Shown here: positions 1-7,894 of the stretch, piece after piece
Layout of the letters: each line of letters begins with the position of its first letter
How positions within the stretch are numbered: position 1 is the stretch's first letter
Source of the DNA: Haliscomenobacter hydrossis DSM 1100
GTDB taxonomy: Bacteria; Bacteroidota; Bacteroidia; Chitinophagales; Saprospiraceae
Length of the DNA stretch: 64,000 bases
NCBI RefSeq assembly: GCF_000212735.1
Contig: NC_015510.1
Coordinates: 5,271,001-5,335,000 of the forward strand
Direction: 5' to 3'
The notes under the pieces: model-generated
Databases searched by the model: none
What the model saw: the letters and a program-made list of their open reading frames with translations, nothing else
Told to the model about the DNA's origin: nothing
Position numbers and translations under genes: made by a program

Positions 1-2
1 TT

Positions 3-305
3 CAATACGCGCTAATTGCTCGAACGGCTGGAGAATATCCATGTCTGAATTGTGGCAACAGAAAAACGATTTACCTTAATGTTGGAGACGTATGGAAGTA
101 TGGAACCACCAGATTAGGGGAAAACGGACGCTATAAGTCAGATCCTATTGATGACAGACTAAGGTTTTTACCAGAATTTGCTGGCAATTATGCAGAGTGC
201 CTAAAGATGGAAAAAATCAAAATATACAATTATGTTTTGCTTCCAGAAAATCAAAAAAGGAAGTCACCAATTATCCGCCCTCCTGGAAATCCATACGACA
301 TTTAA
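3..305 (+). CDS. C-terminal part of a probable polymorphic toxin (5' end outside window)
   Basis: An open frame enters from the left edge and stops at TAA 303-305, giving about 100 residues. It contains a CLNC pair, then VWKYGTTR, a downstream arginine (GRYK), a conserved glutamate (EKIKIYNY) and ends in PPGNPYDI. The K-x-G-T-T...R-Y pattern followed by a C-terminal PPGN motif resembles toxin tips at the ends of Bacteroidota Rhs and polymorphic-toxin proteins, which I associate with GIY-YIG-like nucleases. That family link is from memory. The candidate immunity gene begins 21 bases later, the usual arrangement. It could instead be an unrelated C-terminal domain; the N-terminal delivery part is not visible. 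Confidence 0.5.
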   Translation, partial: QYALIARTAGEYPCLNCGNRKTIYLNVGDVWKYGTTRLGENGRYKSDPIDDRLRFLPEFAGNYAECLKMEKIKIYNYVLLPENQKRKSPIIRPPGNPYDI

Positions 306-326
306 AAAAAAGTGTAAATTCATGTC

Positions 327-767
327 ATGAATGCAATATCAACTATAACTCGATCCAATTTTGAACTCACATCCGTAATGACTCAGGAAGTAGGATTTGA
401 AAAGGATCATACTTTGTCCCTTGGAGATTTTTTGGAAGAAAAAATCAGCTTTAGTGGGTTCGGTTCAACGGTAAATAGTATTCGATTTATCCCTATAATA
501 GTTTCACCAGTTTTTGAAAAATTTTACCCCAACGAAATCATCTACCACCGCAGCAGACACCAACTTGGCCTCTACTGGCAAATGGATTACGAGCGCGTGA
601 TGAAATCCACCGCTGCTGAATGCAAAGCCTACCTCGCCGAGTTCTTCATCGAAGTGCTCGAAATCGCCAAAGCCACCAAGCGCATTCGCGACTTCGATTA
701 CGATGGGTTTATCGCTGCGGTAAAAGCCGTTTTGCCAGAATGGGTCGCATCTGAACCCGAGATTTGA
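327..767 (+). CDS. Candidate immunity protein for the upstream toxin
   Basis: 146 residues, no signal peptide or membrane segment, so probably cytoplasmic. I do not recognise the family. Its position, 21 bases after the stop of the toxin-like frame and on the same strand, is that of an immunity gene. The N-terminal third reads like an alpha/beta fold and the rest is helix-rich and charged (YERVMKSTAAECKAYL). The first ~200 bases are AT-rich like the toxin tail, whereas the part from about 525 on is distinctly GC-richer and resembles the resident genes, which suggests a recombination junction inside the gene. Role is inference from context. Confidence 0.6.
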   Translation: MNAISTITRSNFELTSVMTQEVGFEKDHTLSLGDFLEEKISFSGFGSTVNSIRFIPIIVSPVFEKFYPNEIIYHRSRHQLGLYWQMDYERVMKSTAAECKAYLAEFFIEVLEIAKATKRIRDFDYDGFIAAVKAVLPEWVASEPEI

Positions 768-790
768 AACAATTTTAACGTCAAAACAGC

Positions 791-798
791 TACATTTG
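791..798 (+). promoter_or_regulatory. Bacteroidota -7 element upstream of GH144 gene
   Basis: TACATTTG matches TAnnTTTG and lies 22 bases before the ATG at 821. A TTG about 23 bases upstream (765-767) could serve as the -33 element, though that spacing is slightly long. Confidence 0.4.
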
Positions 799-820
799 GG
801 TTCCATAAATCAAGCAAGAT

Positions 821-2404
821 ATGAGAACCTGCATCAGCGCTTTCCTGCTATTCAGCTGCGTTGCGCAATTTGTGATTGGTCAGTCCAGAGCACCACAATT
901 GCCGCCCAACGAAGCCAGCGAGTACATCAACACCGTACAACAACAAACCTTTAAATATTTCTGGGATTTCGCCCATCCCGTTTCGGGCCTAGCGCCCGAA
1001 CGCAACGCCACGCCCAATGTGGTGACCAGCGGCGGCAGCGGTTTTGGCATCATGGCCATTGTGGTCGGGAGCTACCGCGGCTGGATCACCCGTGCCCAAG
1101 CCGTAGATCGCATACTCAAAATCACCCGTTTTTTGGAAAAAGCCGAGCGTTTTCATGGAGCCTGGTCGCATTGGCTCGACGGATCAACCGGAAAAGTAGT
1201 GCCTTTTAGTCGATATGATGATGGTGGAGATTTGGTGGAAACCGCTTACCTGATCAACGGGCTCCTCGTGGCGCGTTCTTTTTTTGACCAAAACACCAAA
1301 GCCGAAACAGAGCTCCGCACCCGCATCAACCGACTTTGGGAAACGGTAGAATGGGATTGGTACGTCCACAACGGGCTCTTGCATTGGCATTGGAGTGCCA
1401 ACCACGGCTGGAAAATGAACCACGCGATCGGTGGCTACAACGAATGTTTCATTACTTACATCCTGGCTATGGGATCGCCTACCCATCCGATCACCCGCCA
1501 AGTATATGACGATACCTGGAAAAAAAAGGAAGCAGATCACTTTATCAATGGCAAAGACTATTTGGGGTACAAACTTCCCCTGGGTTTTGATTGGGGCGGG
1601 CCGCTCTTTTTTGCCCATTACTCCTACTTAAGTCTGGACCCGCGCTGGATGGAAGATGAACATACCAATTACTGGACCCTCAACGTAAACCAAACCATGA
1701 TCAATCGTGCACACTGCATCGAGCGAGCGCCCAATTCATACGGCTACTCGGAGCGAAACTGGGGCCTTACGGCCAGTGACGACCACCTGTTTTATGGTGC
1801 ACACCAGCCCACTGAAGACAATGGCACCATTTCGCCTACGGCCGCGTTGTCTTCTTTTCCTTATACACCTTATTATTCCTATCAAGCCATGATCTACTTT
1901 TACCGTACTCAAGGCAACCGTTTGTTCGGCGATTTAGGGTTTTACGATGCGTACAACGCCAAAGAGAGCTGGTACTCCAATCAGTACCTGGCCATCGACC
2001 AGGGGCCGATTGTCATCATGATTGAAAATTACCGCTCCGAATTGATTTGGAAAATGGGGGCCAAAGTGAAAGAGATGCAAGCCGCATTGCTCAAAATGGG
2101 CATCAAACGCCCAGATTATCCTACCGGATTTTACATGTATACCCCCGAAGTAAAAAGTGGCATGGTGCATTTGATGAAACATGCCGACGAAGGCCGCTAT
2201 ATCGCGGACTTTTATGTTGTGGGTACTGAACCGGTAAGTTTGAGTCTCACCCATAACAAAACCAATCAGACGCAAATGTTGGCTGATAAAAAAGCGTTCA
2301 CAACCGGCGCCCAACAAATACGCTTCAGCGCCGATTATGGTGATTATACGCTAGTGTTGACCCAAGGAAGTAAAGAAATAAAACTCAGTGTGGGTTTGAG
2401 GTAA
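821..2404 (+). CDS. Secreted glycoside hydrolase, glucoamylase-like (GH144-type endo-beta-1,2-glucanase candidate)
   Basis: 527 residues with a signal peptide ending near VIGQ. The mature protein has the glycoamylase-like domain (PF10091): an all-helical barrel with the N-terminal TFKYFWDFAHP and ERNATPNVVTSGGSGFG motifs, then HWLDGSTGK and FSRYDDGGDLVETAYL, and a later DWGGPLFFAHYSYLSLDP segment. This is the layout of GH144 endo-beta-1,2-glucanases from Chitinophaga and Bacteroides. About 100 further C-terminal residues form a small beta-rich appendage. It would hydrolyse beta-1,2-glucan or a related polysaccharide in the periplasm or outside the cell. The gene stands alone, so the substrate is inferred from family only. 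Confidence 0.8.
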   Translation: MRTCISAFLLFSCVAQFVIGQSRAPQLPPNEASEYINTVQQQTFKYFWDFAHPVSGLAPERNATPNVVTSGGSGFGIMAIVVGSYRGWITRAQAVDRILKITRFLEKAERFHGAWSHWLDGSTGKVVPFSRYDDGGDLVETAYLINGLLVARSFFDQNTKAETELRTRINRLWETVEWDWYVHNGLLHWHWSANHGWKMNHAIGGYNECFITYILAMGSPTHPITRQVYDDTWKKKEADHFINGKDYLGYKLPLGFDWGGPLFFAHYSYLSLDPRWMEDEHTNYWTLNVNQTMINRAHCIERAPNSYGYSERNWGLTASDDHLFYGAHQPTEDNGTISPTAALSSFPYTPYYSYQAMIYFYRTQGNRLFGDLGFYDAYNAKESWYSNQYLAIDQGPIVIMIENYRSELIWKMGAKVKEMQAALLKMGIKRPDYPTGFYMYTPEVKSGMVHLMKHADEGRYIADFYVVGTEPVSLSLTHNKTNQTQMLADKKAFTTGAQQIRFSADYGDYTLVLTQGSKEIKLSVGLR

Positions 2405-2407
2405 AGG

Positions 2408-2444
2408 TAAGGTGAGGCCAAAATATGGTTTTGGCCTCACCTTA
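2408..2444. terminator. Bidirectional intrinsic terminator between convergent genes
   Basis: A perfect 16-bp inverted repeat (arms 2408-2423 and 2429-2444, loop 5 nt) has AAAA/TTTT at the inner stem end and T-rich sequence after it. It sits 3 bases after the glucanase stop and 10 bases before the ferritin stop, serving both strands. Confidence 0.8.
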
Positions 2445-2453
2445 CTTTAGCTT

Positions 2454-2990
2454 TTAGTTCTCCTCTTCCGTAGATTCCTGTGCAATGGCCGTTTTGTTGA
2501 GTTTGTCCACTTCTTTATCGATGTAATACAAACTTTGACCGCCACTGCCAATCAGGCGAATTTTATTGAGAATATTGCGCATCAGCGCTTCTTCTTCTCT
2601 CTGCTCTTCGACATACCACTGCAAAAAATTCAAAGTAGAATGATCATTTTCAGCATAGCTCAAACTGAGCAAATCATTGATCGATTGAGTTACTTTTTGC
2701 TCGTGGGCATACACTTTTTCGAACATAGCCTGAACCGAGTCATACTCATGTGGGGGTTGGGCAATGGCCGGTGTTAGGGCAAAACCATCGGTTTCAGCCA
2801 AATAGGTATAAATCCGCAACATGTGGGCCCGTTCTTCATCGGATTGGCGGTGCATAAAACTGGCACAACCATCCAAACCCTCCCGATTACACCAAGAAGC
2901 CATTGCCAAATATAAAAATGAGGCGTATGCTTCCAGCGCAATTTGTTCGTTTAGGGCGCTTTCAATTTTTTTAGAAATCATTTTTTTCAA
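2454..2990 (-). CDS. ftnA: Ferritin (non-haem iron storage)
   Basis: 178 residues, the usual length of bacterial ferritin H-type chains. It shows the four-helix ferroxidase signature: ALNEQIALEAYASFLYLAMASW in helix A, DEERAHMLRIYTYL in helix B with the conserved glutamate and histidine, and WYVEEQREEE in helix C. It oxidises Fe(II) and stores it as a ferric core in a cytoplasmic 24-mer. The last ~15 residues are acidic and probably disordered. It is a single-gene unit: its own promoter lies upstream (TATCTTTG on this strand at 3059-3052) and a shared terminator follows. An alternative start at the fourth codon is possible. Confidence 0.95.
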   Translation of the reverse strand: MKKMISKKIESALNEQIALEAYASFLYLAMASWCNREGLDGCASFMHRQSDEERAHMLRIYTYLAETDGFALTPAIAQPPHEYDSVQAMFEKVYAHEQKVTQSINDLLSLSYAENDHSTLNFLQWYVEEQREEEALMRNILNKIRLIGSGGQSLYYIDKEVDKLNKTAIAQESTEEEN

Positions 2991-3051
2991 ATTTGAACTT
3001 ACAAATACTAAACCATATTTCCGGGAGAAAGTTATAAAACTACTGTTTACC

Positions 3052-3059
3052 CAAAGATA
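3052..3059 (-). promoter_or_regulatory. -7 element of the ferritin promoter
   Basis: TATCTTTG on the minus strand is an exact match to the Bacteroidota TAnnTTTG element, about 60 bases before the ferritin start codon. Confidence 0.55.
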
Positions 3060-3067
3060 AAAAGCAC

Positions 3068-3358
3068 ATGAAAATCATTGAAAAACATCAACTACAAAGT
3101 GCCGACATCGACCGGATTGTGGAAATGGCCTGGGAAGATCGGACTCCTTTTGACGCCATCACCCTCCAATTTGGCCTCAGTGAAAAAGAAATCATCGAGC
3201 TGATGAAGTTTGAAATGCACCCCAACAACTGGAAAAAATGGCGGGCCAGGGTACAAGGAAGAGCGACCAAACACAGCGCCAAGCGCGATTCGGGGGTAAA
3301 ACGCTTCAAATCCAGCCGACAACGCAGTATTTCTGGTAACCGCATGAGCAAACGGTAG
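3068..3358 (+). CDS. TIGR03643/DUF2805 family small protein
   Basis: 96 residues. The pattern DIDRIVEMAWEDRTPF, then QFGLSEKEIIELM, NWKKWRARVQGR and TKH is the hallmark of the TIGR03643 (DUF2805) family, conserved in Bacteroidota and Proteobacteria with no known biochemical role. The sequence suggests a helix-turn-helix-like first half followed by a basic, Arg/Lys/Ser-rich tail, so nucleic-acid binding is plausible but unproven. It is divergent from ferritin with 77 bases between start codons, so both promoters share that short spacer. Confidence 0.85.
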   Translation: MKIIEKHQLQSADIDRIVEMAWEDRTPFDAITLQFGLSEKEIIELMKFEMHPNNWKKWRARVQGRATKHSAKRDSGVKRFKSSRQRSISGNRMSKR

Positions 3359-3547
3359 ATCAAATTGGCCAATCCGCAGTTGGTTTTTGCCATTTGATGT
3401 GTAAGGTCACCCCTTTTGTCGATCATTTTTCCGAGCTGCCGAAGAAAGTAGCCGAATCATCGAATGCTCAGAATTCGCATTTTTTTTCGCCGTTACTTTG
3501 TGCCATGAAATCAAGCAGCCAATAAAAACTGCAAACCGGCACACAAA

Positions 3548-6139
3548 ATGAAAAAGTTAAGCACATTTTTACCACTGTTTATCGCCCTACTTTGGACAGT
3601 GACGGCCTCCGGCCAACAAACACCTTCTCCTAGTGGCAACCGCCCTCCAATGCCTACCAACGATGCGCCCGCATTAAACAGCGCACCCCAAGGCAACAAC
3701 AAGATCACTGGTATTGTGATGGATTCATTAAGCAAACAACCCGTAGAATTTGCTACGATAGCTTTATATCCTAAAAATTCTCCAACTCCTATTGACGGCA
3801 CAACCACTGACGAAAAAGGAAAATTCAGCCTTACGGGTATCGCCGGAGGTGATTATCGTTTGACGATCTCCTTTATCGGTTATCGCGACAAGACCATCAA
3901 CGACTTGCGTCTGACCAAAAATGATGACAAAAACATCGGCACCATCAGCCTCGCCCAAAGCATCAGTACCTTGAATGAAGTGGAAATTGTAGGAACAACC
4001 GCGCTGATTGAAGAAAAAGTAGACCGCACGGTGTACAATGCGGAAAAAGACATCACCACAAAAGGTGGCGATGCCTCAGATGTACTGCGTAGGGTTCCTA
4101 TGCTCTCGGTAGATTTGGATGGCAATGTATCCCTCCGCGGTAGCTCAAACGTTCGGGTCTTGATCAACAACAAACCTTCCACCATCATGGCGGCGAGTGT
4201 TGCCGATGCGATCAAGCAGATTCCCGCAGATATGATCAAAACCGTAGAAGTCATCACTTCACCTTCCGCTCGTTATGATGCAGAAGGTTCAGGCGGCATC
4301 ATCAATATCGTAACAAAGAAAAATACGCTGCAAGGTCTTACCATGAATGTTGACCTCGGTACAGGTAACCGGGGCTCAAACCTGGGTGTGAACGGCAGCT
4401 ATAGAAAAGGTAAAATGGGCTTTAACTTGGGAGGGCACGGTCGTTTGTTCTACAATCCGGCCCTCTCATCATTTGATCAAAACACCATCACCCCTACTGC
4501 TTCTATACGTACCCTCCAGGAAGTTGAGTCCTTTGACCGTGGCGGATTTGGCAGTTACAATTTGGCATGGGATTGGGATGTGGCAAAAAACCAAAACTTA
4601 TCTGCCAGCGCCCGTTTTGGTGCACGCAACCGGGGTAGTGAGCAAGACATGAACATCTCTTTATTTCAGGATCAACTGCTCAAGTCAAGTTCATTCCGCC
4701 AGGTTGATAGCCGGGACAATTCCGCCTCAATGGATTTCAACCTCGATTACCTGCGTACCTACAAGCCACAACGCGAATGGAGTATTTCTTCGCAATACAG
4801 CCGCAATGATTTGACCAACAACTTTGATTCAGACCTGTTTACGGCTGATGAATTAACAATACTCAACAGCCAGCGCAACATCAACAACAACCTGAATCAG
4901 GAAGTTACCCTGCAAAGCGATTACCAAACCCCCATTGGCCAACGCCAATTGGTGGAAGTAGGAGGTAAGGCTATTGCACGCATGGTAAACAGCGATTACA
5001 GCTACTTCTTGTCTGAAGGAAATTCTGGGGTGTACAATGTAGATTTGAGCCGCCCGGCAGGAGCACTGGATTATCAACAAAATGTCGCTGCGGGTTACCT
5101 TTCCTATACACTACAAACCAAAAACAAATACACGTTTAAACTTGGTGGTCGGTACGAGTACACTTCGATTGATGCCCAAACTGACGAAAATGGACAGATT
5201 GATCTGCCTGCATACAGCAACTTTGTACCGAGTATAAATGTGTCTAAAAACCTGAAAAGTGGCTTCATCGTAAAAGCTGGCTACAACCAGCGTATCCAAA
5301 GACCTGGTTTGCAGCAGTTGAACCCAAACTTCAACGCCGCCAACCCACAAAACATTACGGTGGGTAACCCTGGCCTGAGCCCTGAATTGACCAACAGCTT
5401 TGAGATGAGCTTGAGTGGCAACATCAAGAAGACCTACATGAACTTTTCAGTCTTCCGCCGCATCACCGACAATGCCATTTCTCAAATCAGTTTACCTTCG
5501 GATACTTTGGCTGGAGCAGTCATTACGACTTACCAAAACGTAGGTATTCAAAGAGCCTGGGGAACCAACTTATTTGGCAATTTCCAGATTACCCCCAAGT
5601 GGAGCATCAATGGTGGACTTGATATCGTCTACGCCTTCATGGAAGGTTTAACCAGAGACGTAAATGGTCTATCCGTTACCGTCAACAACAGCGGAGTGAA
5701 CCTCAACGGTCGTTTATCTACTCAAATTACCCTCCCTAAAGGTTGGGGTATCCAGGGATTCAGCTTCATGCGTGGTTCACAGGTACAATTACAAGGCCGT
5801 CAAGCTGGTTTTGGCATGTACTCTTTGGGCATCCGCAAAGATTTCAAAAACAAAAAAGGCAGCATTGGTTTCGGTGCAGAAAACTTCCTGACCAAAGGGA
5901 TTCGTATGAAAACCGAACTGAGCTCACCTACCTTTAACCAATTGATCGATATCCAACGTTTGAATAGAGGTTTCCGGGTGAATTTCAACTACCGCATTGG
6001 AAAAATGAGTTTCGATGCTCCGAAGAAAAAAGCCAAGTCGGTTGAAAACGACGACTTGAAGAGTGGTGGTGACGACAACAATGGCGGTGGTGGCCAAGGC
6101 GGTGGTAACAACCGTGGCAACAACACCCGCCAGAAGTAA
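3548..6139 (+). CDS. TonB-dependent outer-membrane receptor, CarboxypepD_reg plus OMP_b-brl_3 barrel
   Basis: 863 residues. Order: signal peptide (cleavage near ASGQQ), a low-complexity Pro/Asn linker, a carboxypeptidase-regulatory-like beta-sandwich (about residues 50-130, ITGIVMDSLSKQPVEFATI), a TonB plug (about 140-260, including GDASDVLRRVPMLSVDLDGNVSLRGSSNVRVLINNKP), then a barrel of the OMP_b-brl_3 type with QRIQRPGLQQLNP. The C-terminus is an Asn/Gly-rich tail instead of the usual terminal aromatic strand, so the barrel probably closes earlier. It is expected to import a ligand with TonB energy. Substrate is unknown, as no SusD partner or regulator lies nearby. A near-consensus -7 element lies at 3493-3500. 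Confidence 0.88.
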   Translation: MKKLSTFLPLFIALLWTVTASGQQTPSPSGNRPPMPTNDAPALNSAPQGNNKITGIVMDSLSKQPVEFATIALYPKNSPTPIDGTTTDEKGKFSLTGIAGGDYRLTISFIGYRDKTINDLRLTKNDDKNIGTISLAQSISTLNEVEIVGTTALIEEKVDRTVYNAEKDITTKGGDASDVLRRVPMLSVDLDGNVSLRGSSNVRVLINNKPSTIMAASVADAIKQIPADMIKTVEVITSPSARYDAEGSGGIINIVTKKNTLQGLTMNVDLGTGNRGSNLGVNGSYRKGKMGFNLGGHGRLFYNPALSSFDQNTITPTASIRTLQEVESFDRGGFGSYNLAWDWDVAKNQNLSASARFGARNRGSEQDMNISLFQDQLLKSSSFRQVDSRDNSASMDFNLDYLRTYKPQREWSISSQYSRNDLTNNFDSDLFTADELTILNSQRNINNNLNQEVTLQSDYQTPIGQRQLVEVGGKAIARMVNSDYSYFLSEGNSGVYNVDLSRPAGALDYQQNVAAGYLSYTLQTKNKYTFKLGGRYEYTSIDAQTDENGQIDLPAYSNFVPSINVSKNLKSGFIVKAGYNQRIQRPGLQQLNPNFNAANPQNITVGNPGLSPELTNSFEMSLSGNIKKTYMNFSVFRRITDNAISQISLPSDTLAGAVITTYQNVGIQRAWGTNLFGNFQITPKWSINGGLDIVYAFMEGLTRDVNGLSVTVNNSGVNLNGRLSTQITLPKGWGIQGFSFMRGSQVQLQGRQAGFGMYSLGIRKDFKNKKGSIGFGAENFLTKGIRMKTELSSPTFNQLIDIQRLNRGFRVNFNYRIGKMSFDAPKKKAKSVENDDLKSGGDDNNGGGGQGGGNNRGNNTRQK

Positions 6140-6170
6140 TATTTTTGGTTAAATATGATTGGTAATTTAG

Positions 6171-6195
6171 GGGGGGAAGCAGTTGTTGCTTTCCC
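6171..6195 (+). terminator. Possible terminator after TonB receptor gene
   Basis: A G-rich arm (GGGGAAGCA) faces TTGCTTTCCC across a 3-4 nt loop, 30 bases after the receptor stop. The stem has one bulge and there is no strong T-run, so this is only a candidate. Confidence 0.35.
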
Positions 6196-6391
6196 TTACC
6201 TAGCTCTACCTGATACTGGCATTGCCGTTATTTACCGTACTGAATTGATTTTAGATTGTTAATAATCTGCTAAATGCCGGTGATTATTTTTTTCTAATCG
6301 CAGGCAACCTTATATTTGAAGAGCATGTATAGGAATGGAGAACAAATTTCAAACCTGTACACTATTGTCTAATTCTTAAACCAAGATTTCA

Positions 6392-6985
6392 ATGAAGCAT
6401 CTGACTTTTCTCCTACTCTGCGCGGCCTTCATGGGCCTGGCTTTTACAAATCCAGCCAGTAATGCGGTGGTCGTTTACAAAGTTGATACCAACACCAGTA
6501 CCGTAAAGTGGACTGCGGCAAAAGTTACGGGTAAACATTTCGGCAAAGTTCCTATCAAGGTAGGTACATTGGAAATGAACAAAAGTAAATTGGTAGGAGC
6601 TAGCTTTGAAGTGAATATGGCTGCACTAACCGTAGAAGATGGTGGGGGCAACGAACGTCTACGCGGACACCTTACGAATGACGATTTCTTTGCAACGGAC
6701 AAGCACCCAACTGCAAGCTTTAAAGCAACCAAAGTTACTGCAAAAGATAAAGTTGGTAATTACACCGTTGTAGGCAATATGGTGATCAAAAACCTGACCA
6801 AATCCATTACTTTTGATGCCAATATCAAATCAGAAGGTGGCAAAGTAATGGGTACGGCTGTCATCAAATTGGACCGTACCGACTACGACATCAAATTCCG
6901 TTCCGGCAAATTCTTCCCTGATCTGGGCGACAAGCTGATCTACGATGAGTTTGAGTTGGAAGTTAGCCTCGTAGCGGCTAAATAA
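6392..6985 (+). CDS. YceI family periplasmic lipocalin-like protein
   Basis: 197 residues with a signal peptide (MKHLTFLLLCAAFMGLAF). The mature part shows the YceI fold signature: an N-terminal YKVDTNTSTVKWTAAKVTGKH strand, GHLTNDDFFATDKHPTASF in the middle, GNMVIKNLTKSITF, and the final FELEVSLVAAK strand. YceI proteins are extended beta-barrels that bind long amphiphilic molecules such as polyisoprenoids. The periplasmic location is predicted; the ligand is not visible from sequence. It is monocistronic and convergent with thymidine kinase, separated only by a long palindrome. Confidence 0.9.
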   Translation: MKHLTFLLLCAAFMGLAFTNPASNAVVVYKVDTNTSTVKWTAAKVTGKHFGKVPIKVGTLEMNKSKLVGASFEVNMAALTVEDGGGNERLRGHLTNDDFFATDKHPTASFKATKVTAKDKVGNYTVVGNMVIKNLTKSITFDANIKSEGGKVMGTAVIKLDRTDYDIKFRSGKFFPDLGDKLIYDEFELEVSLVAAK

Positions 6986-6993
6986 ATACAAAA

Positions 6994-7071
6994 GGGTTCG
7001 GGGGTTTGTGGGTTCGAAAGTTCGGGGGTTAATCAACCCTGGAACTCACGAACCTGCAAACCCCCGAACCC
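6994..7071. repeat. TTCGGGGG-type long palindrome, yceI/tdk spacer
   Basis: The outer arms (6994-7016 and about 7049-7071) pair over 23 bp with two mismatches. Inside are AGTTC...GAACT and GGGTT...AACCC pairings, so the whole 78 bases can fold as one nested hairpin. It fills the gap between two convergent stop codons (6985 and 7074) and could act as a bidirectional terminator. Arms are built from an ~8-bp unit, GGGTTCGG. Confidence 0.85.
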
Positions 7072-7073
7072 GT

Positions 7074-7649
7074 TTATATCACCTTCCCCAAGTGGTAGCA
7101 AGTCCTACACCTCGGTTCATACACATTTTTCTCTCCCAACACGACAGTGGCTTCTTCCTCTGATAAGCGATAAGAATGGGTGGCCAGATTGCCACAATGC
7201 GGACAAATCGCATGTACTTTAGTAATGTATTCTGCAATCGCCAATAGGCTGGGCACAGGCCCAAATGGAGCGCCACGAAAATCCATATCCAATCCAGCCA
7301 CAATCACCCGAATGCCCCGCATGGCCAGTTTTTCACAATTTCGCGGCAAATCCAGGTCAAAAAATTGCGCTTCATCGATACCCACCACACTGACCCGTTC
7401 GGAAAGTGCCAACAATTGATCCGAATGTTCAATTGGCGTGGAGGGAATTGAATTGGCATCGTGTGAGACCACTTTAGACTCATCGTAACGTGTATCGACT
7501 TTAGGCTTGAAGATTTCAACCTGCTGATTGGCAATCTTGGCCCGCCGCAATCGGCGAATCAGCTCTTCGGTTTTTCCAGAAAACATCGAACCGCAAATGA
7601 CTTCAATCCAGCCGCTGCGGTGTCCTTTAAAATGTGGCTCAAGAAACAT
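7074..7649 (-). CDS. tdk: Thymidine kinase
   Basis: Type II thymidine kinase: phosphorylates thymidine with ATP in the dTMP salvage pathway, cytoplasmic. Visible features are the P-loop [14 protein letters not shown], the [11 protein letters not shown] Walker B region, the [11 protein letters not shown] lasso segment, and the zinc knuckle CPHCG...CRTC near the C-terminus. The start at 7649 gives 191 residues, the normal family length. An upstream in-frame ATG at 7742 would add 31 residues with no homology, so I reject it. The gene ends 2 bases from the palindrome. Confidence 0.95.
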   Translation of the reverse strand: MFLEPHFKGHRSGWIEVICGSMFSGKTEELIRRLRRAKIANQQVEIFKPKVDTRYDESKVVSHDANSIPSTPIEHSDQLLALSERVSVVGIDEAQFFDLDLPRNCEKLAMRGIRVIVAGLDMDFRGAPFGPVPSLLAIAEYITKVHAICPHCGNLATHSYRLSEEEATVVLGEKNVYEPRCRTCYHLGKVI

Positions 7650-7781
7650 TGTAGTGTCTTTTCGTTGGTGTTTACTTGTTCTGGCACGAAAATTAATCAA
7701 TTTAAAAAAGTCTGTCCAAATTTCTTTTTCGACCAATGCCACCCACCCTTATAGGCTTACCATTGAGCGACAAACCCATCT

Positions 7782-7806
7782 AAACGGGTTTGATGCCCGT
7801 TTTTTT
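7782..7806 (+). terminator. Orphan rightward intrinsic terminator or leader attenuator
   Basis: AAACGGG (7782-7788) pairs with CCCGTTT (7796-7802) across a 7-nt loop and is followed by more T, a textbook rho-independent terminator for the plus strand. No plus-strand gene ends before it, since tdk runs the other way. It therefore terminates either a small RNA or an untranslated leader of the M28 peptidase gene that starts at 7895. Confidence 0.55.
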
Positions 7807-7894
7807 CCTTATCTTTAATGTAGTTTTTTTTTACCATTTTTTAAAGCCTCCAATCTGCAGCAGCAATTGGGGCAAAACCAATTAAAACCTGAGT

